Shown one piece after another: positions 27,575 to 35,576 of a stretch of 64,000 nt of DNA. Source of the stretch: Syntrophomonas sp. (GTDB lineage Bacteria; Bacillota; Syntrophomonadia; Syntrophomonadales; Syntrophomonadaceae); contig JAENYG010000016.1 of the NCBI GenBank assembly GCA_016841875.1, positions 1-64,000 on the forward strand, written 5' to 3'. Position numbers and translations under genes: made by a program. The notes beneath the pieces are model-generated. The model had not been told where the DNA came from. It searched no databases and was given only the letters and a program-made list of their open reading frames with translations. The number at the start of each line of letters is the position of its first letter. Positions within the stretch are counted from its first letter, which is position 1.

Positions 27575-28147
27575 CTATTCAATCATCATTACCATTTCCT
27601 CCAGCGGCTTTCTCTTCATTGAAGCCTCGGGCTGTACCGGATAACCTAGTATTATCATGCTTACAACATCAAGTTCTGCCGGTAGGTTCATAATTTCTTT
27701 AACCTTGCCGGTTTCATACAGCGTAAACCACAGGGTACCCAGTCCCGATGCATGTGCTGCCAGATGCATGTTTTGCACGGCGGCGCAGCATGAATAAGCA
27801 TACCCCTGACCGCGTCCGGGCAGAAATTGATCTGCCCCGGTTTTTTGTGGATCTCCTGCCACTACTATAATTACCGGCGCTTCGGTCATAAACTCCAGGC
27901 TGATTTTGCTGACCCACTTCCATCCGCTAGCCTCGTAGATTGTTTGCAGTGTCTCCTGACTGGCAGCTTTTAGTTTAGCTTTTACATCCGAGTTTTTAAC
28001 TACAAAGAACTTCCAGGGCTGCAAATTCATTACTGAGGGAGCCCATCGGCCTGCTTCCAGAATAGCCTGCAGTTTCTCCTCTTCAACCGGCTGGTCCAAA
28101 TAACTTCTATAAGACCGCCTCTCTTTAATGGTTTGAAAAACATCCAC
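27575..28147 (-). CDS. Nitroreductase-family protein
   Basis: 190 residues from the GTG at 28147, which has AAAGGAGGAG upstream; a longer frame to 28237 adds 30 residues without family similarity. Motifs of the FMN-dependent nitroreductase fold: RRSYRSYLDQPV (phosphate-binding arginines), AGRWAPSVMNLQPWKFFVV, and a C-terminal ILGYPV. It should use NAD(P)H and FMN to reduce nitro compounds, quinones or enones. Single gene, followed by repeats. The gap upstream (28148-28528) shows no gene. Confidence 0.93.
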   Translation of the reverse strand: MDVFQTIKERRSYRSYLDQPVEEEKLQAILEAGRWAPSVMNLQPWKFFVVKNSDVKAKLKAASQETLQTIYEASGWKWVSKISLEFMTEAPVIIVVAGDPQKTGADQFLPGRGQGYAYSCCAAVQNMHLAAHASGLGTLWFTLYETGKVKEIMNLPAELDVVSMIILGYPVQPEASMKRKPLEEMVMMIE

Positions 28148-28528
28148 ATTAACTCCTCCTTTTTTATCTCTATGTCTATAGTGTACAAAACTATTGGGAG
28201 GAAATTTGGTGAAATCGATACGGTAGGAATTAAACATATGATTAAGTACCTATTTTGTTAACCAGCATCTGGATGATTTTTCTGAATTTTTCATGCGTTT
28301 GAATGGCCATAGTGAGGTTGAACATTTCTAGATTTGTTTATCAGGAGCAACTCTGGACGAAGATAAAAATCTTAGCCCTTTATTTATTCAAACTATTGTT
28401 TAGTAAAACACAGGATATTATTCCATTATCCGGAAGAAGCTTCTGCCATCGAGGCCCTGCTTCCGGTTCATCATCTAAACTTTTGCTGAAAGCCTCCACT
28501 GTCCTTGACCAGGTGTGTACCCCAACCC

Positions 28529-28744
28529 TTAGTTTAAGGGCGTATCCTCCGTCCTATCTTCAGGTATGTCATCTGTCCTTACAACTCGAAGCAATTCCAT
28601 CATACTATCCAACTTCTTATTAATCTTTATCAATATCACCAGAATAGCCAGCGGAAGCAGATACATTATCAACTGCCCAAGTATAGTAATTAAAGCTAGT
28701 ATACTAAACGTAAATTCCGGCGTGTGTCCCGCAGGTCCAACCAT
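28529..28744 (-). CDS. Small single-helix membrane protein, unknown
   Basis: About 71 residues from an ATG with AAGGAGGG seven bases upstream. One long hydrophobic segment (about 17-43), then a basic stretch (KINKKLDSMMELL) that resembles a short coiled coil, and an acidic tail. It looks like the protein at 29045-29251 in layout, and both are flanked by REP repeats. Function unknown. Confidence 0.6.
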   Translation of the reverse strand: MVGPAGHTPEFTFSILALITILGQLIMYLLPLAILVILIKINKKLDSMMELLRVVRTDDIPEDRTEDTPLN

Positions 28745-28764
28745 CAAATTCCCTCCTTATATAT

Positions 28765-29042
28765 ACCCGGGGGAAACCGGGGGACTGTCCCCTCTGTTTC
28801 CCGTTTGGCGTCAGCCATATACCCAGGGACATTCCTTCAAACCAGAAACCCAAGGAAGGTGTGTCCCCTGTTCCTTAGCCCGAGACCCTCATACTCACTT
28901 CCCACCACCATGCGATCCACTCAGAAAACTCCTTGGTCTTACCCCGGTGTGTCCCTGTTCCTTGACCTGAGAATCCCATAGTCACTTCCCAGCGTCCACG
29001 AAATCCACTATGATAACTCCGTGGTCCTTACCCCGATGTATC
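28765..29042. repeat. REP-like mosaic between two small membrane protein genes
   Basis: Contains a GGAAACCGGGGGACTGTCCC module, a GGGACATTCCT/AGGTGTGTCCCC hairpin and two diverged copies of the CTCACTTCCCACC module also present at 2.1-2.3 kb. No gene is seen. Confidence 0.82.
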
Positions 29043-29044
29043 CC

Positions 29045-29251
29045 CTAACTTTCCTCTGAATTATTACTCTCCACCAATTTCTGCATCTCTGCTTCCATCC
29101 GCTTTAGACGGCGGTTCATCTTAACCAGCATGACGATACACACTATCGGAACTGCTATCAGCAGAGCCAACAACAAGAAGTTTATTAAGCTCCAGAGCAC
29201 CACATACATGTTACCTAATACCGGCGGACTACCTGCTGCATCCACTATCAT
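29045..29251 (-). CDS. Small single-helix membrane protein, unknown
   Basis: 68 residues. ATG start with GAGGTGA upstream. One hydrophobic helix (about 17-43) is followed by a charged coiled-coil-like stretch (KMNRRLKRMEAEMQKL). It shares the helix plus K-x-N-[KR]-[KR]-L pattern with the 28529-28744 protein, so the two may be distant paralogues duplicated together with the surrounding repeats. Function unknown. Confidence 0.6.
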   Translation of the reverse strand: MIVDAAGSPPVLGNMYVVLWSLINFLLLALLIAVPIVCIVMLVKMNRRLKRMEAEMQKLVESNNSEES

Positions 29252-29279
29252 ATCAATACTTCACCTCGTTTCCCGGATG

Positions 29280-29655
29280 TACTGGGGACATTCCTTTAAA
29301 CAAGGTACTTCAAGGAAGGTGTGTCCCCTGTCCTTACCCCGATGTATCCCCTGACCTTGACCCAGGCGTCAATTTTTTAAGCTGTCATTATTTTACATAT
29401 TTCTATACAAGATGGGGACATTCCTGCCTATACCCAGGGACATTCCTTTCAAATAAGGAATTCCAGGAAAGGTGTATCCCTGTTCCTTAGCCACTCCCAG
29501 CAGGTGTATCCCCTGACCTTAGCCGGGGGAAACTGGGGGACTGTCCCCTCCGTCCTGCGTCAGCGGGACCGGGGGACTGTCCCCTCTGTTTCCCGTTTGG
29601 CGTCAGCCAAACTAATAGGTCCCCTGCCCTTAACCCTGTCCCCTCTGTTTCTGTC
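29280..29655. repeat. REP-like mosaic
   Basis: Several GGGGACATTCCT/AGGTGTGTCCCC hairpins, the double GGGGACTGTCCCC module (with a GTCCTGCGTCAGCGGGAC linker) and the TTTGGC...GCCAAA hairpin. It separates a small membrane protein from the deacetylase gene. Confidence 0.88.
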
Positions 29656-29681
29656 TGATAAGCTTGCTCAATAGGAAAGAT

Positions 29682-30359
29682 TTATTCGGCAGGAGGATAG
29701 GAATTACGTTTTCTATAGCTCAAGTATTTAATCTCCTCAAATACCTTGCTCAACATACTTCCTACTGTAACAAATTCATAACCTTGATTCTTCAGTTCAG
29801 TTACAGCCAGATCAGAGGCTTCAGCAGTCCCCTGCCCCAGTACATTCATAAGAATAATCTCGCCGTTCCGGATATTATTTACAATCCTGTTCACAATACG
29901 ATCTGCCGGCAGCTGCTGATAATCCAGAGTTTCCCGGCTCCAATGAATGCAGTACTCATAACCCATCTCCCCCAGTACATCCAACACCCGGCGGCTGTAT
30001 GATCCAAACGGCAGCCTGAACAGCGGATAGGTATGCTTTCCGGTTACTCGGTAAATCGATTTGTCCGCTTCAGTGGCCTGTCTTACCAGCTCCTTCATAC
30101 TTATCCGGGTCAGATCCGGATGATCATAAGAATGATTTCCCACTTCATGCCCTTCATTGATGATCTTTCGGCAGATATCAGGATTGTTTTCCGCCCACTG
30201 ACCGGTAATAAAGAATGTAGCCAGAACTCCATGACCCTGCAGAACATTTAAAATCTCGACAGCTTTTCCCCGGTCTGCCCCACAATCATAGGTCAGGGCG
30301 ATCTGCCTGGAATGAATATCCCCCCTGGCAAATATGATAGAAGACTTATCATGCAGCAT
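29682..30359 (-). CDS. Polysaccharide deacetylase (NodB domain)
   Basis: 225 residues from the ATG at 30359, which has GGGGGAGA upstream. NodB motifs in order: IALTYDCGAD (catalytic Asp and metal Asp), HSYDHPD (metal histidines), RLPFGSYS, and the later MNVLGQG in the position of motif 5. The usual His after Leu/Ile in the last motif is replaced (LMNVLG). It removes acetyl groups from cell-wall sugars or related polymers. No clear signal peptide, so export is doubtful. Single gene. Confidence 0.9.
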   Translation of the reverse strand: MLHDKSSIIFARGDIHSRQIALTYDCGADRGKAVEILNVLQGHGVLATFFITGQWAENNPDICRKIINEGHEVGNHSYDHPDLTRISMKELVRQATEADKSIYRVTGKHTYPLFRLPFGSYSRRVLDVLGEMGYEYCIHWSRETLDYQQLPADRIVNRIVNNIRNGEIILMNVLGQGTAEASDLAVTELKNQGYEFVTVGSMLSKVFEEIKYLSYRKRNSYPPAE

Positions 30360-30496
30360 GGTTAATCTCCCCCAAATTGGCAATACTAATTTTGCCTTTA
30401 ATTACTTATTTTGTAATTGTCGATGTTTAAATCTTAGTTCACATATTGTTAACCGTCAAGGTTTTGTTTTATTGTCGTGAACATAATCTGGTTAGT

Positions 30497-30509
30497 TCAC
30501 AGCTTGTGA
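30497..30509. promoter_or_regulatory. Possible operator TCACA-GCT-TGTGA
   Basis: A perfect 5-bp-arm inverted repeat about 30 bases before the XRE-S24 gene. Further TTCACA / GTGAAC halves lie at about 30438 and 30477, so the upstream region has several copies of the half-site. Probably autoregulatory. Confidence 0.45.
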
Positions 30510-30537
30510 TATTGTTATTTTCAGGGAGGATTTCGAT

Positions 30538-31308
30538 ATGTCATTTGGTAGTAGATTACGTGAATTACGGGAAAATAGAGCGCTTAGACAAGAAGATTTA
30601 GGAAAGCTTTTTACCGTTGGCAAATCGGCAGTCTCTCAATGGGAAAACGATATACGAGTCCCTGATATAAATATTATTGTTCAACTCGCTAAATACTTTG
30701 AATGTAGCATAGATTACCTTTTCGGCTTATCTAATGACATTCATCATAACCCTAACCGTTCAAATATGGTTAAACTCCCTATCCTGGGTCGAGTCCATGC
30801 CGGGCTGACCCTGTTAGCCGCCGATAATATCGAAGAATACCTGTACATCCCGCAATACCTTTCTGCCGACTTCATACTGAAAGTCAGCGGCGACAGCATG
30901 ATCGGCGCAGGAATTCTGGATGGTGACCTGGCCATCTGCAGAGAATCCGAAGAACCTCAATCAGGGCAGATAATAGTAGTTAGAAGGAAACCATCTGGAG
31001 AATATTCCGATATCTCATTAAGGTATTACTTTAAAGAAGCCAGCCAGCCAGTATTAAAGTCCGCTAATCCCCACTATCCGAACTCAGACTATCAAGCAGG
31101 AGGATACAAGACCGTCGGACATCTAGTTGCTATCATAAGACGAGGTGCCCCAGACTATGAAATATATACTGATTATCTAACTATAAAAGATAATGAAGAA
31201 TGGCTGGGGGTTATAGAAACAGCAGCAGAATACGGCCTATCCCCCCAGGATATACTCAGCTCGGTAAACGTACAGGCCAAAATTTTGAAGAGATTGAAGG
31301 GGAAATAA
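30538..31308 (+). CDS. XRE regulator with S24/LexA-like C-terminal domain
   Basis: 256 residues. N-terminal helix-turn-helix (LRQEDLGKLFTVGKSAVSQWE), then an S24 peptidase-like fold. The serine of the cleavage dyad is present in KVSGDSMIGAG (about residue 121). The lysine normally found about 40 residues later appears to be arginine (ISLRYYF), so self-cleavage may be lost. A C-terminal extension of about 50 residues is unusual. ATG start with GGGAGG upstream. Such proteins often control prophage or stress genes; no prophage is seen beside it. Confidence 0.88.
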   Translation: MSFGSRLRELRENRALRQEDLGKLFTVGKSAVSQWENDIRVPDINIIVQLAKYFECSIDYLFGLSNDIHHNPNRSNMVKLPILGRVHAGLTLLAADNIEEYLYIPQYLSADFILKVSGDSMIGAGILDGDLAICRESEEPQSGQIIVVRRKPSGEYSDISLRYYFKEASQPVLKSANPHYPNSDYQAGGYKTVGHLVAIIRRGAPDYEIYTDYLTIKDNEEWLGVIETAAEYGLSPQDILSSVNVQAKILKRLKGK

Positions 31309-31309
31309 G

Positions 31310-31406
31310 GGGTACTGTCAGCTTCATTCTTCTGACCACACCCTGACATTAAAAATATTACACAAACCATAATCGATGCAATTATTCTAATCTTATTTTT
31401 CACCAT
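31310..31406 (-). pseudogene. Possible truncated lipoprotein gene (signal peptide remnant)
   Basis: Translation from ATG 31406 gives a textbook lipoprotein signal: basic start MVKNKIR, a hydrophobic core, and the lipobox LMSGCGQ, then about eight more residues. After about 31310 the frame runs into the antisense of the XRE-S24 gene and stops at 31173. Either the rest of the gene was lost or this is a 77-residue lipoprotein overlapping its neighbour. I favour a remnant. Confidence 0.4.
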
Positions 31407-31424
31407 TCTTTTAGTTCCATATCT

Positions 31425-32348
31425 CTAATCAACACCCAGCAGATGCATCCAAACAGCAAATGTGATGATCGATACTATCGTCGTACCCACAATTATACTG
31501 TTGGCCAGCTCAGAATCCCCATCCATCTCCACTGACAGGACATAATTCACCATAGCTGAGGGCGATGCCCCCATCAGGATTACGACTTTATCCCACAAAG
31601 CCAAGCTGCCATTTACCATATTCAATAATATGTAGGTAATAAGCGGGAATAATATGAGCTTCATAACTACCGCACTGCCAGTGGTTATAACATTTCCTCT
31701 TAATCCATTTATATTCATAGCTGCCCCCATAGCAAGCAGTGCCAGAGGAAGGGTTACCGAACTCAAGGTAGAGAGGGTACGCCCCAGGATATCATGCATC
31801 TGCCATCCACTCAGAACAAAGGCAATACCAGCCAGTGCTGCTAAAACAATCGGGTTACCCAGGACTTCTGCGAACAGGGTTTTTATCTTTATCTCACTTA
31901 ATCTGCCCAAATTCATAGTAATAATAGACAAAACATTAACCAGCGGTACTACAAAAGCCAGTAAAATGCTGGCAAGCGCCAGCCCTTCTTCCCCCAAAGC
32001 ATAAAAACATACCGGCAGACCTATATAAGCATAATTAGCCCGGAAAACATTATTAGTAAAAGTCGCAGCTGAGGCCGTCGGTATTTTAAGCATACGGGCA
32101 TACAAAAATCCCAGGCCACTCATGATCAATATCGTCCCCAGCAGAACACCAACCGGAGCAGGATTGAAGAGCTCGGTAAAATTGGATCGGGCGATCTTCT
32201 CAAACACCAGTACCGGTAAAAAGACATGATATATGAGTCGGTTAGCAGATGAGATAAAATCTCCATCCATCATCCCGGTTCTTTTAAGAACAAAACCAAC
32301 CGCCATTATAAGAAAAATAGGCATAACTATACCCAGGATATGTATCAT
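31425..32348 (-). CDS. AEC-family permease (auxin efflux carrier-like)
   Basis: 307 residues from ATG 32348, which has AAAGGTGA upstream; GTG 32360 is an alternative. About ten hydrophobic helices in two halves, with the typical LPVLVFEKIARSNF start and PSAMVNYVL near the end. Bacterial AEC proteins move carboxylates such as malate or malonate out of or into the cell; the substrate here is unknown. Single gene between a lipoprotein remnant and a terminator-like hairpin. Confidence 0.9.
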   Translation of the reverse strand: MIHILGIVMPIFLIMAVGFVLKRTGMMDGDFISSANRLIYHVFLPVLVFEKIARSNFTELFNPAPVGVLLGTILIMSGLGFLYARMLKIPTASAATFTNNVFRANYAYIGLPVCFYALGEEGLALASILLAFVVPLVNVLSIITMNLGRLSEIKIKTLFAEVLGNPIVLAALAGIAFVLSGWQMHDILGRTLSTLSSVTLPLALLAMGAAMNINGLRGNVITTGSAVVMKLILFPLITYILLNMVNGSLALWDKVVILMGASPSAMVNYVLSVEMDGDSELANSIIVGTTIVSIITFAVWMHLLGVD

Positions 32349-32386
32349 AGCTGCAATCACCTTTTTACGATATGCTAAATTACTTC

Positions 32387-32411
32387 AGCCCCGGGGACAT
32401 CCCCCGGGGCT
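32387..32411. terminator. GC-rich hairpin upstream of AEC gene
   Basis: A perfect 10-bp stem, AGCCCCGGGG with CCCCGGGGCT, 5-base loop. Probably terminates the leftward defence operon before the permease, though no strong U-run follows. The rest of the 32.41-32.72 kb gap has no gene. Confidence 0.5.
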
Positions 32412-32660
32412 TATAACGTTATTACTTCATTACCTATTATAGTAATATTATTCTATGTGGTCTACTGCACACCGATACCACCACTCCAACTCGGATTGGT
32501 TTTTCTTTCTCTCACCAGATGCTACTGAATTATTGTATGTTGGCCTGCTGGATGGACTCGCCTGAATAATTGAGTCCCAAAAGATTCCATCGACAATTCT
32601 GTGCTTTACCTTCTTTCTGCAAATTAGCTTTCCATAGACCCATCAGTGTACTAGATCAAA

Positions 32661-32693
32661 ACCACTGTGGTCTTCAAATAGAACCATTATGGT
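32661..32693. promoter_or_regulatory. Two palindromes 22 bp apart (ACCACTGTGGT, ACCATTATGGT)
   Basis: Two perfect 5-bp-arm palindromes with one-base centres, at 32661-32671 and 32683-32693. Their centres are two helical turns apart, which suits cooperative binding of a dimeric regulator. They lie just after the MazG-like gene and about 315 bases upstream of the AEC permease. Confidence 0.35.
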
Positions 32694-32721
32694 CATAGTG
32701 ATAACCACACCTGTATTTAGT

Positions 32722-33042
32722 TTATTCAGCAACCTCTACCAGGATTATCCCGCCATCAAATCCACCCCGCTCTCCCCTTTTTCCCAAACGCAAGGCTTCA
32801 AAATCCTCCAATGATATTCCTTTAGCCTGAACCAGAGCCAGAATAACCTCTTGAATATCAGCCAGTTCCTCTATATCACCGCTTTTCAGATATTCATCAA
32901 GCTCTTCCCCGAGCTTTTTATTAAGATAAGCGATATATTCTGCATCGTCATCAGCTACTCTTGTTATGGCTTTCTTGTTTGATTCTTCTATGATCTGTGG
33001 TATTAAATCACGGATTAGTTTATTGTATTTGATTGCAGACAT
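32722..33042 (-). CDS. Phosphoribosyl-ATP pyrophosphohydrolase-like / MazG-like protein
   Basis: 106 residues. YNKLIRDLIPQIIEESNKK at the start and EELDEYLKSGDIEELADIQEVI (E-E-x-x-E ... E-x-x-D metal-binding pattern) mark the COG4997-type all-alpha NTP pyrophosphatase family. It should hydrolyse an (d)NTP or related pyrophosphate. ATG with GGAGG upstream. It follows the DUF2357 nuclease gene by 41 bases on the same strand and so is probably the last gene of the restriction-like operon. Confidence 0.85.
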   Translation of the reverse strand: MSAIKYNKLIRDLIPQIIEESNKKAITRVADDDAEYIAYLNKKLGEELDEYLKSGDIEELADIQEVILALVQAKGISLEDFEALRLGKRGERGGFDGGIILVEVAE

Positions 33043-33083
33043 TACTTATTCCTCCGGTTTTAGTTTAACGGAAATACATTTTA

Positions 33084-35570
33084 TCAATCCTTTGATAACT
33101 TATTTAGGTATTCTATTACACTGGGATGTGACATATTAGTTTCGGTATTTCCTGTCTTTATAATAAATCCGGCTTTTCCGGCATAGCGAAGCCTACATTC
33201 GTTTTGCAGAACAAACTCCGTCCTGCCTTCCGGGTCATCTTTATCTATATATTTCGCTTTCCCTGGGGAAAGTCTAAAGCCAATTTCCATAGCCTTTAAA
33301 TCCTCATAAAGTCTCCATTCAGGTTCTGTTTCAAGAGACAGTTCCTCTATATTTTTAGCTCTCTCTAAACCCAATATTGTTGTCCATCTATGTAGAGTAA
33401 AACTACTCCCTTTTGTATTGTTAATTAAATGAGGTAGTTTTTTTATATCTTTAATATAATATAAAATCTCATGTTCATCGCTAGAACGTCGTGCTGTCCA
33501 AGGAGTATCTATCTTAGACCTTCTAATAATGTCGTAATCGGATATCTTGGCTTGATAAGCTACAGCACCTGGAGAACACAAGGGTTGCTGTAAATAGAAA
33601 ACAATGTCCCTTGTTACCGGTTGACGCCTCTGGGTTTTATAATAGGGCATGTAATACAATCCAGTTTCCTTTATCCATGCCCAATGTTCCGATGGATTAT
33701 TGCCCCGCAATGTAGCCACTAGCACCGGCTGCGCTGCTTTCTCCTTCCAATTTTGGGCTCGGTCATGGATATTATAGGCAATAGCTCGCTGAGATGTTGA
33801 AAACCCCCCCTGATTCAATACACCTCGCAGCCATTCTTGAACATACAAGGTATTGTCTGGCAGAAACGGGATCGCTCCTACTCCTATTCTATCCAACGCT
33901 TGCCATAGCTTACTATTATTAAACGAATCATTCTTATCATATTGCTGAGGAAAAACTGCCGCAGCTTGAATTACTGTTCTATAATGCACAGGCCCTTCTT
34001 CACTAATTTGCTTTTCAATAATTGCATCTCTGTAGCGATGCATAATATTTATAGCATCTTCTGGAGGACCTGCTGAATAATAACGTTTTTTATATTCCGG
34101 AGAGTTATCCACCCTATATTTTGCATCTAAGACCAGGTGTATCTTAGGCCAATTCTCATCAAGAAGACTAATTAACATATCTGGTTGTTGCGGGATAAGA
34201 ACATCTTCTCCTTGAAAACGCGGGTTATAGGTAACACTAATCTTGCGTCCTTCATTAGCCTCGAAAACTGCTTTTTGCTCACGTCCTTTTTGTAATAATA
34301 CTTGTAATCCATATTGCTGTATTGAAAAGATTTTATCAGGAGCGATTTCTTGCCCGGTTTCTTCAGCAATAATACGAAGTAAAGCTAAATAACACCAGTA
34401 TTCATATAATAAATTCAAATCCTTAACAGATAGTTTAAGAGGACCACCTTCAATTCGCAAACCCAACGATAATACTAAACATGATTTGTATGCTTCCCGA
34501 TAACCGGGAGCACCTAGAAGCTGAAGTGAAACAAAACCATATGGGACCTCACCCTTAGCCTCCATTATAGGTTCTAATTTAGTCAAATTGGCAATGCGAT
34601 ACTCTAAAGATTTTATTTCATTTAGAGCTTGTTTGCGCCTATCGGTTTGATGGCGAGCATCTTTATTCCAAATCTCAAACTCTTTACTATATAAACTGCT
34701 TAATTGTCGTAATATAGCTTTAAGCTGATTAGCTAACCAGCGGTGTTCCATGGTATCCAATGTTGACCGGGTGCGACATTCGGTAAGTTGCTGTTTTAGT
34801 TGTATATTGTTTCTTAGGGTTATAAAGTCACCCTTTCCATATCCGCAGCGTACTGCTGAACGTACCGAGCTATCTATTTTTTTTATTTTTTCGGCTCGCT
34901 GTACTACATTTTCCCTCTGCAAACTGCGAATTGGTCGTTTGGCAATATAACGTATAGCCTTATCTAATTCATCAATTATATTCCTTAGTAATAACAACCA
35001 TTCTAATTGGCCCGGTTTATTACCGGATATATTGCCCCACTGGTAAGTGGAACGCAAATACTCCATGGCTAAGCCAGTTAGAATATCTTGGACATCAGCT
35101 AATATTTTTTCATAATCAGATCTATAATCTAACTTACTAGGGAATACCTCTACTACAAAGATAAATTCCGGTTTGGCATCTACCCATACTATGAACTCAC
35201 TTAATCCCACTTGAGACTTAAAATTGATTGATCCATAGACAGTTTTACCTCCATTAACCTCATCCATATCCTTTAATAAAACTGGATCACGGTGTGTTAT
35301 TTTCACTTTTTCATTCCCATTTGATTGTAAGAAAAGTTTATATACCTTTTCTTCAAATAGTTTAGGTCCTCCCATGAAATCCGGAAATTTAGCTACCTCA
35401 CCTGGTACATCTCGCCATATCTCTACAAATTTTAAATCCTTTCTTAGTGGCCTAAGTTCCATATGAGCAAGCTCACCATTATCTTCAATATACGAAGTAT
35501 TATTAACTTGCCAACTTTTACTAAGTCGTAGGCTTATTTTATCTGTTTTAACCAATAATAGATCTTCCAT
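33084..35570 (-). CDS. McrC-like DUF2357 nuclease, PD-(D/E)XK
   Basis: 828 residues. A large N-terminal part resembles DUF2357 (COG1700), followed by a PD-(D/E)XK nuclease core: PDMLISLLDE at about 462-471, and IHLVLDAKYRVD with the D-x-K at about 478-480; GPPEDAINIMHRYRDAI follows, as is usual in this group. About 300 further C-terminal residues are of unknown fold. Start ATG 35570 lies six bases after the McrB-like gene stop, so translation is coupled. In such pairs the AAA+ partner moves on DNA and this protein cuts. The C-terminal extension is not standard McrC. Confidence 0.85.
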   Translation of the reverse strand: MEDLLLVKTDKISLRLSKSWQVNNTSYIEDNGELAHMELRPLRKDLKFVEIWRDVPGEVAKFPDFMGGPKLFEEKVYKLFLQSNGNEKVKITHRDPVLLKDMDEVNGGKTVYGSINFKSQVGLSEFIVWVDAKPEFIFVVEVFPSKLDYRSDYEKILADVQDILTGLAMEYLRSTYQWGNISGNKPGQLEWLLLLRNIIDELDKAIRYIAKRPIRSLQRENVVQRAEKIKKIDSSVRSAVRCGYGKGDFITLRNNIQLKQQLTECRTRSTLDTMEHRWLANQLKAILRQLSSLYSKEFEIWNKDARHQTDRRKQALNEIKSLEYRIANLTKLEPIMEAKGEVPYGFVSLQLLGAPGYREAYKSCLVLSLGLRIEGGPLKLSVKDLNLLYEYWCYLALLRIIAEETGQEIAPDKIFSIQQYGLQVLLQKGREQKAVFEANEGRKISVTYNPRFQGEDVLIPQQPDMLISLLDENWPKIHLVLDAKYRVDNSPEYKKRYYSAGPPEDAINIMHRYRDAIIEKQISEEGPVHYRTVIQAAAVFPQQYDKNDSFNNSKLWQALDRIGVGAIPFLPDNTLYVQEWLRGVLNQGGFSTSQRAIAYNIHDRAQNWKEKAAQPVLVATLRGNNPSEHWAWIKETGLYYMPYYKTQRRQPVTRDIVFYLQQPLCSPGAVAYQAKISDYDIIRRSKIDTPWTARRSSDEHEILYYIKDIKKLPHLINNTKGSSFTLHRWTTILGLERAKNIEELSLETEPEWRLYEDLKAMEIGFRLSPGKAKYIDKDDPEGRTEFVLQNECRLRYAGKAGFIIKTGNTETNMSHPSVIEYLNKLSKD

Positions 35571-35576
35571 ACCTAA

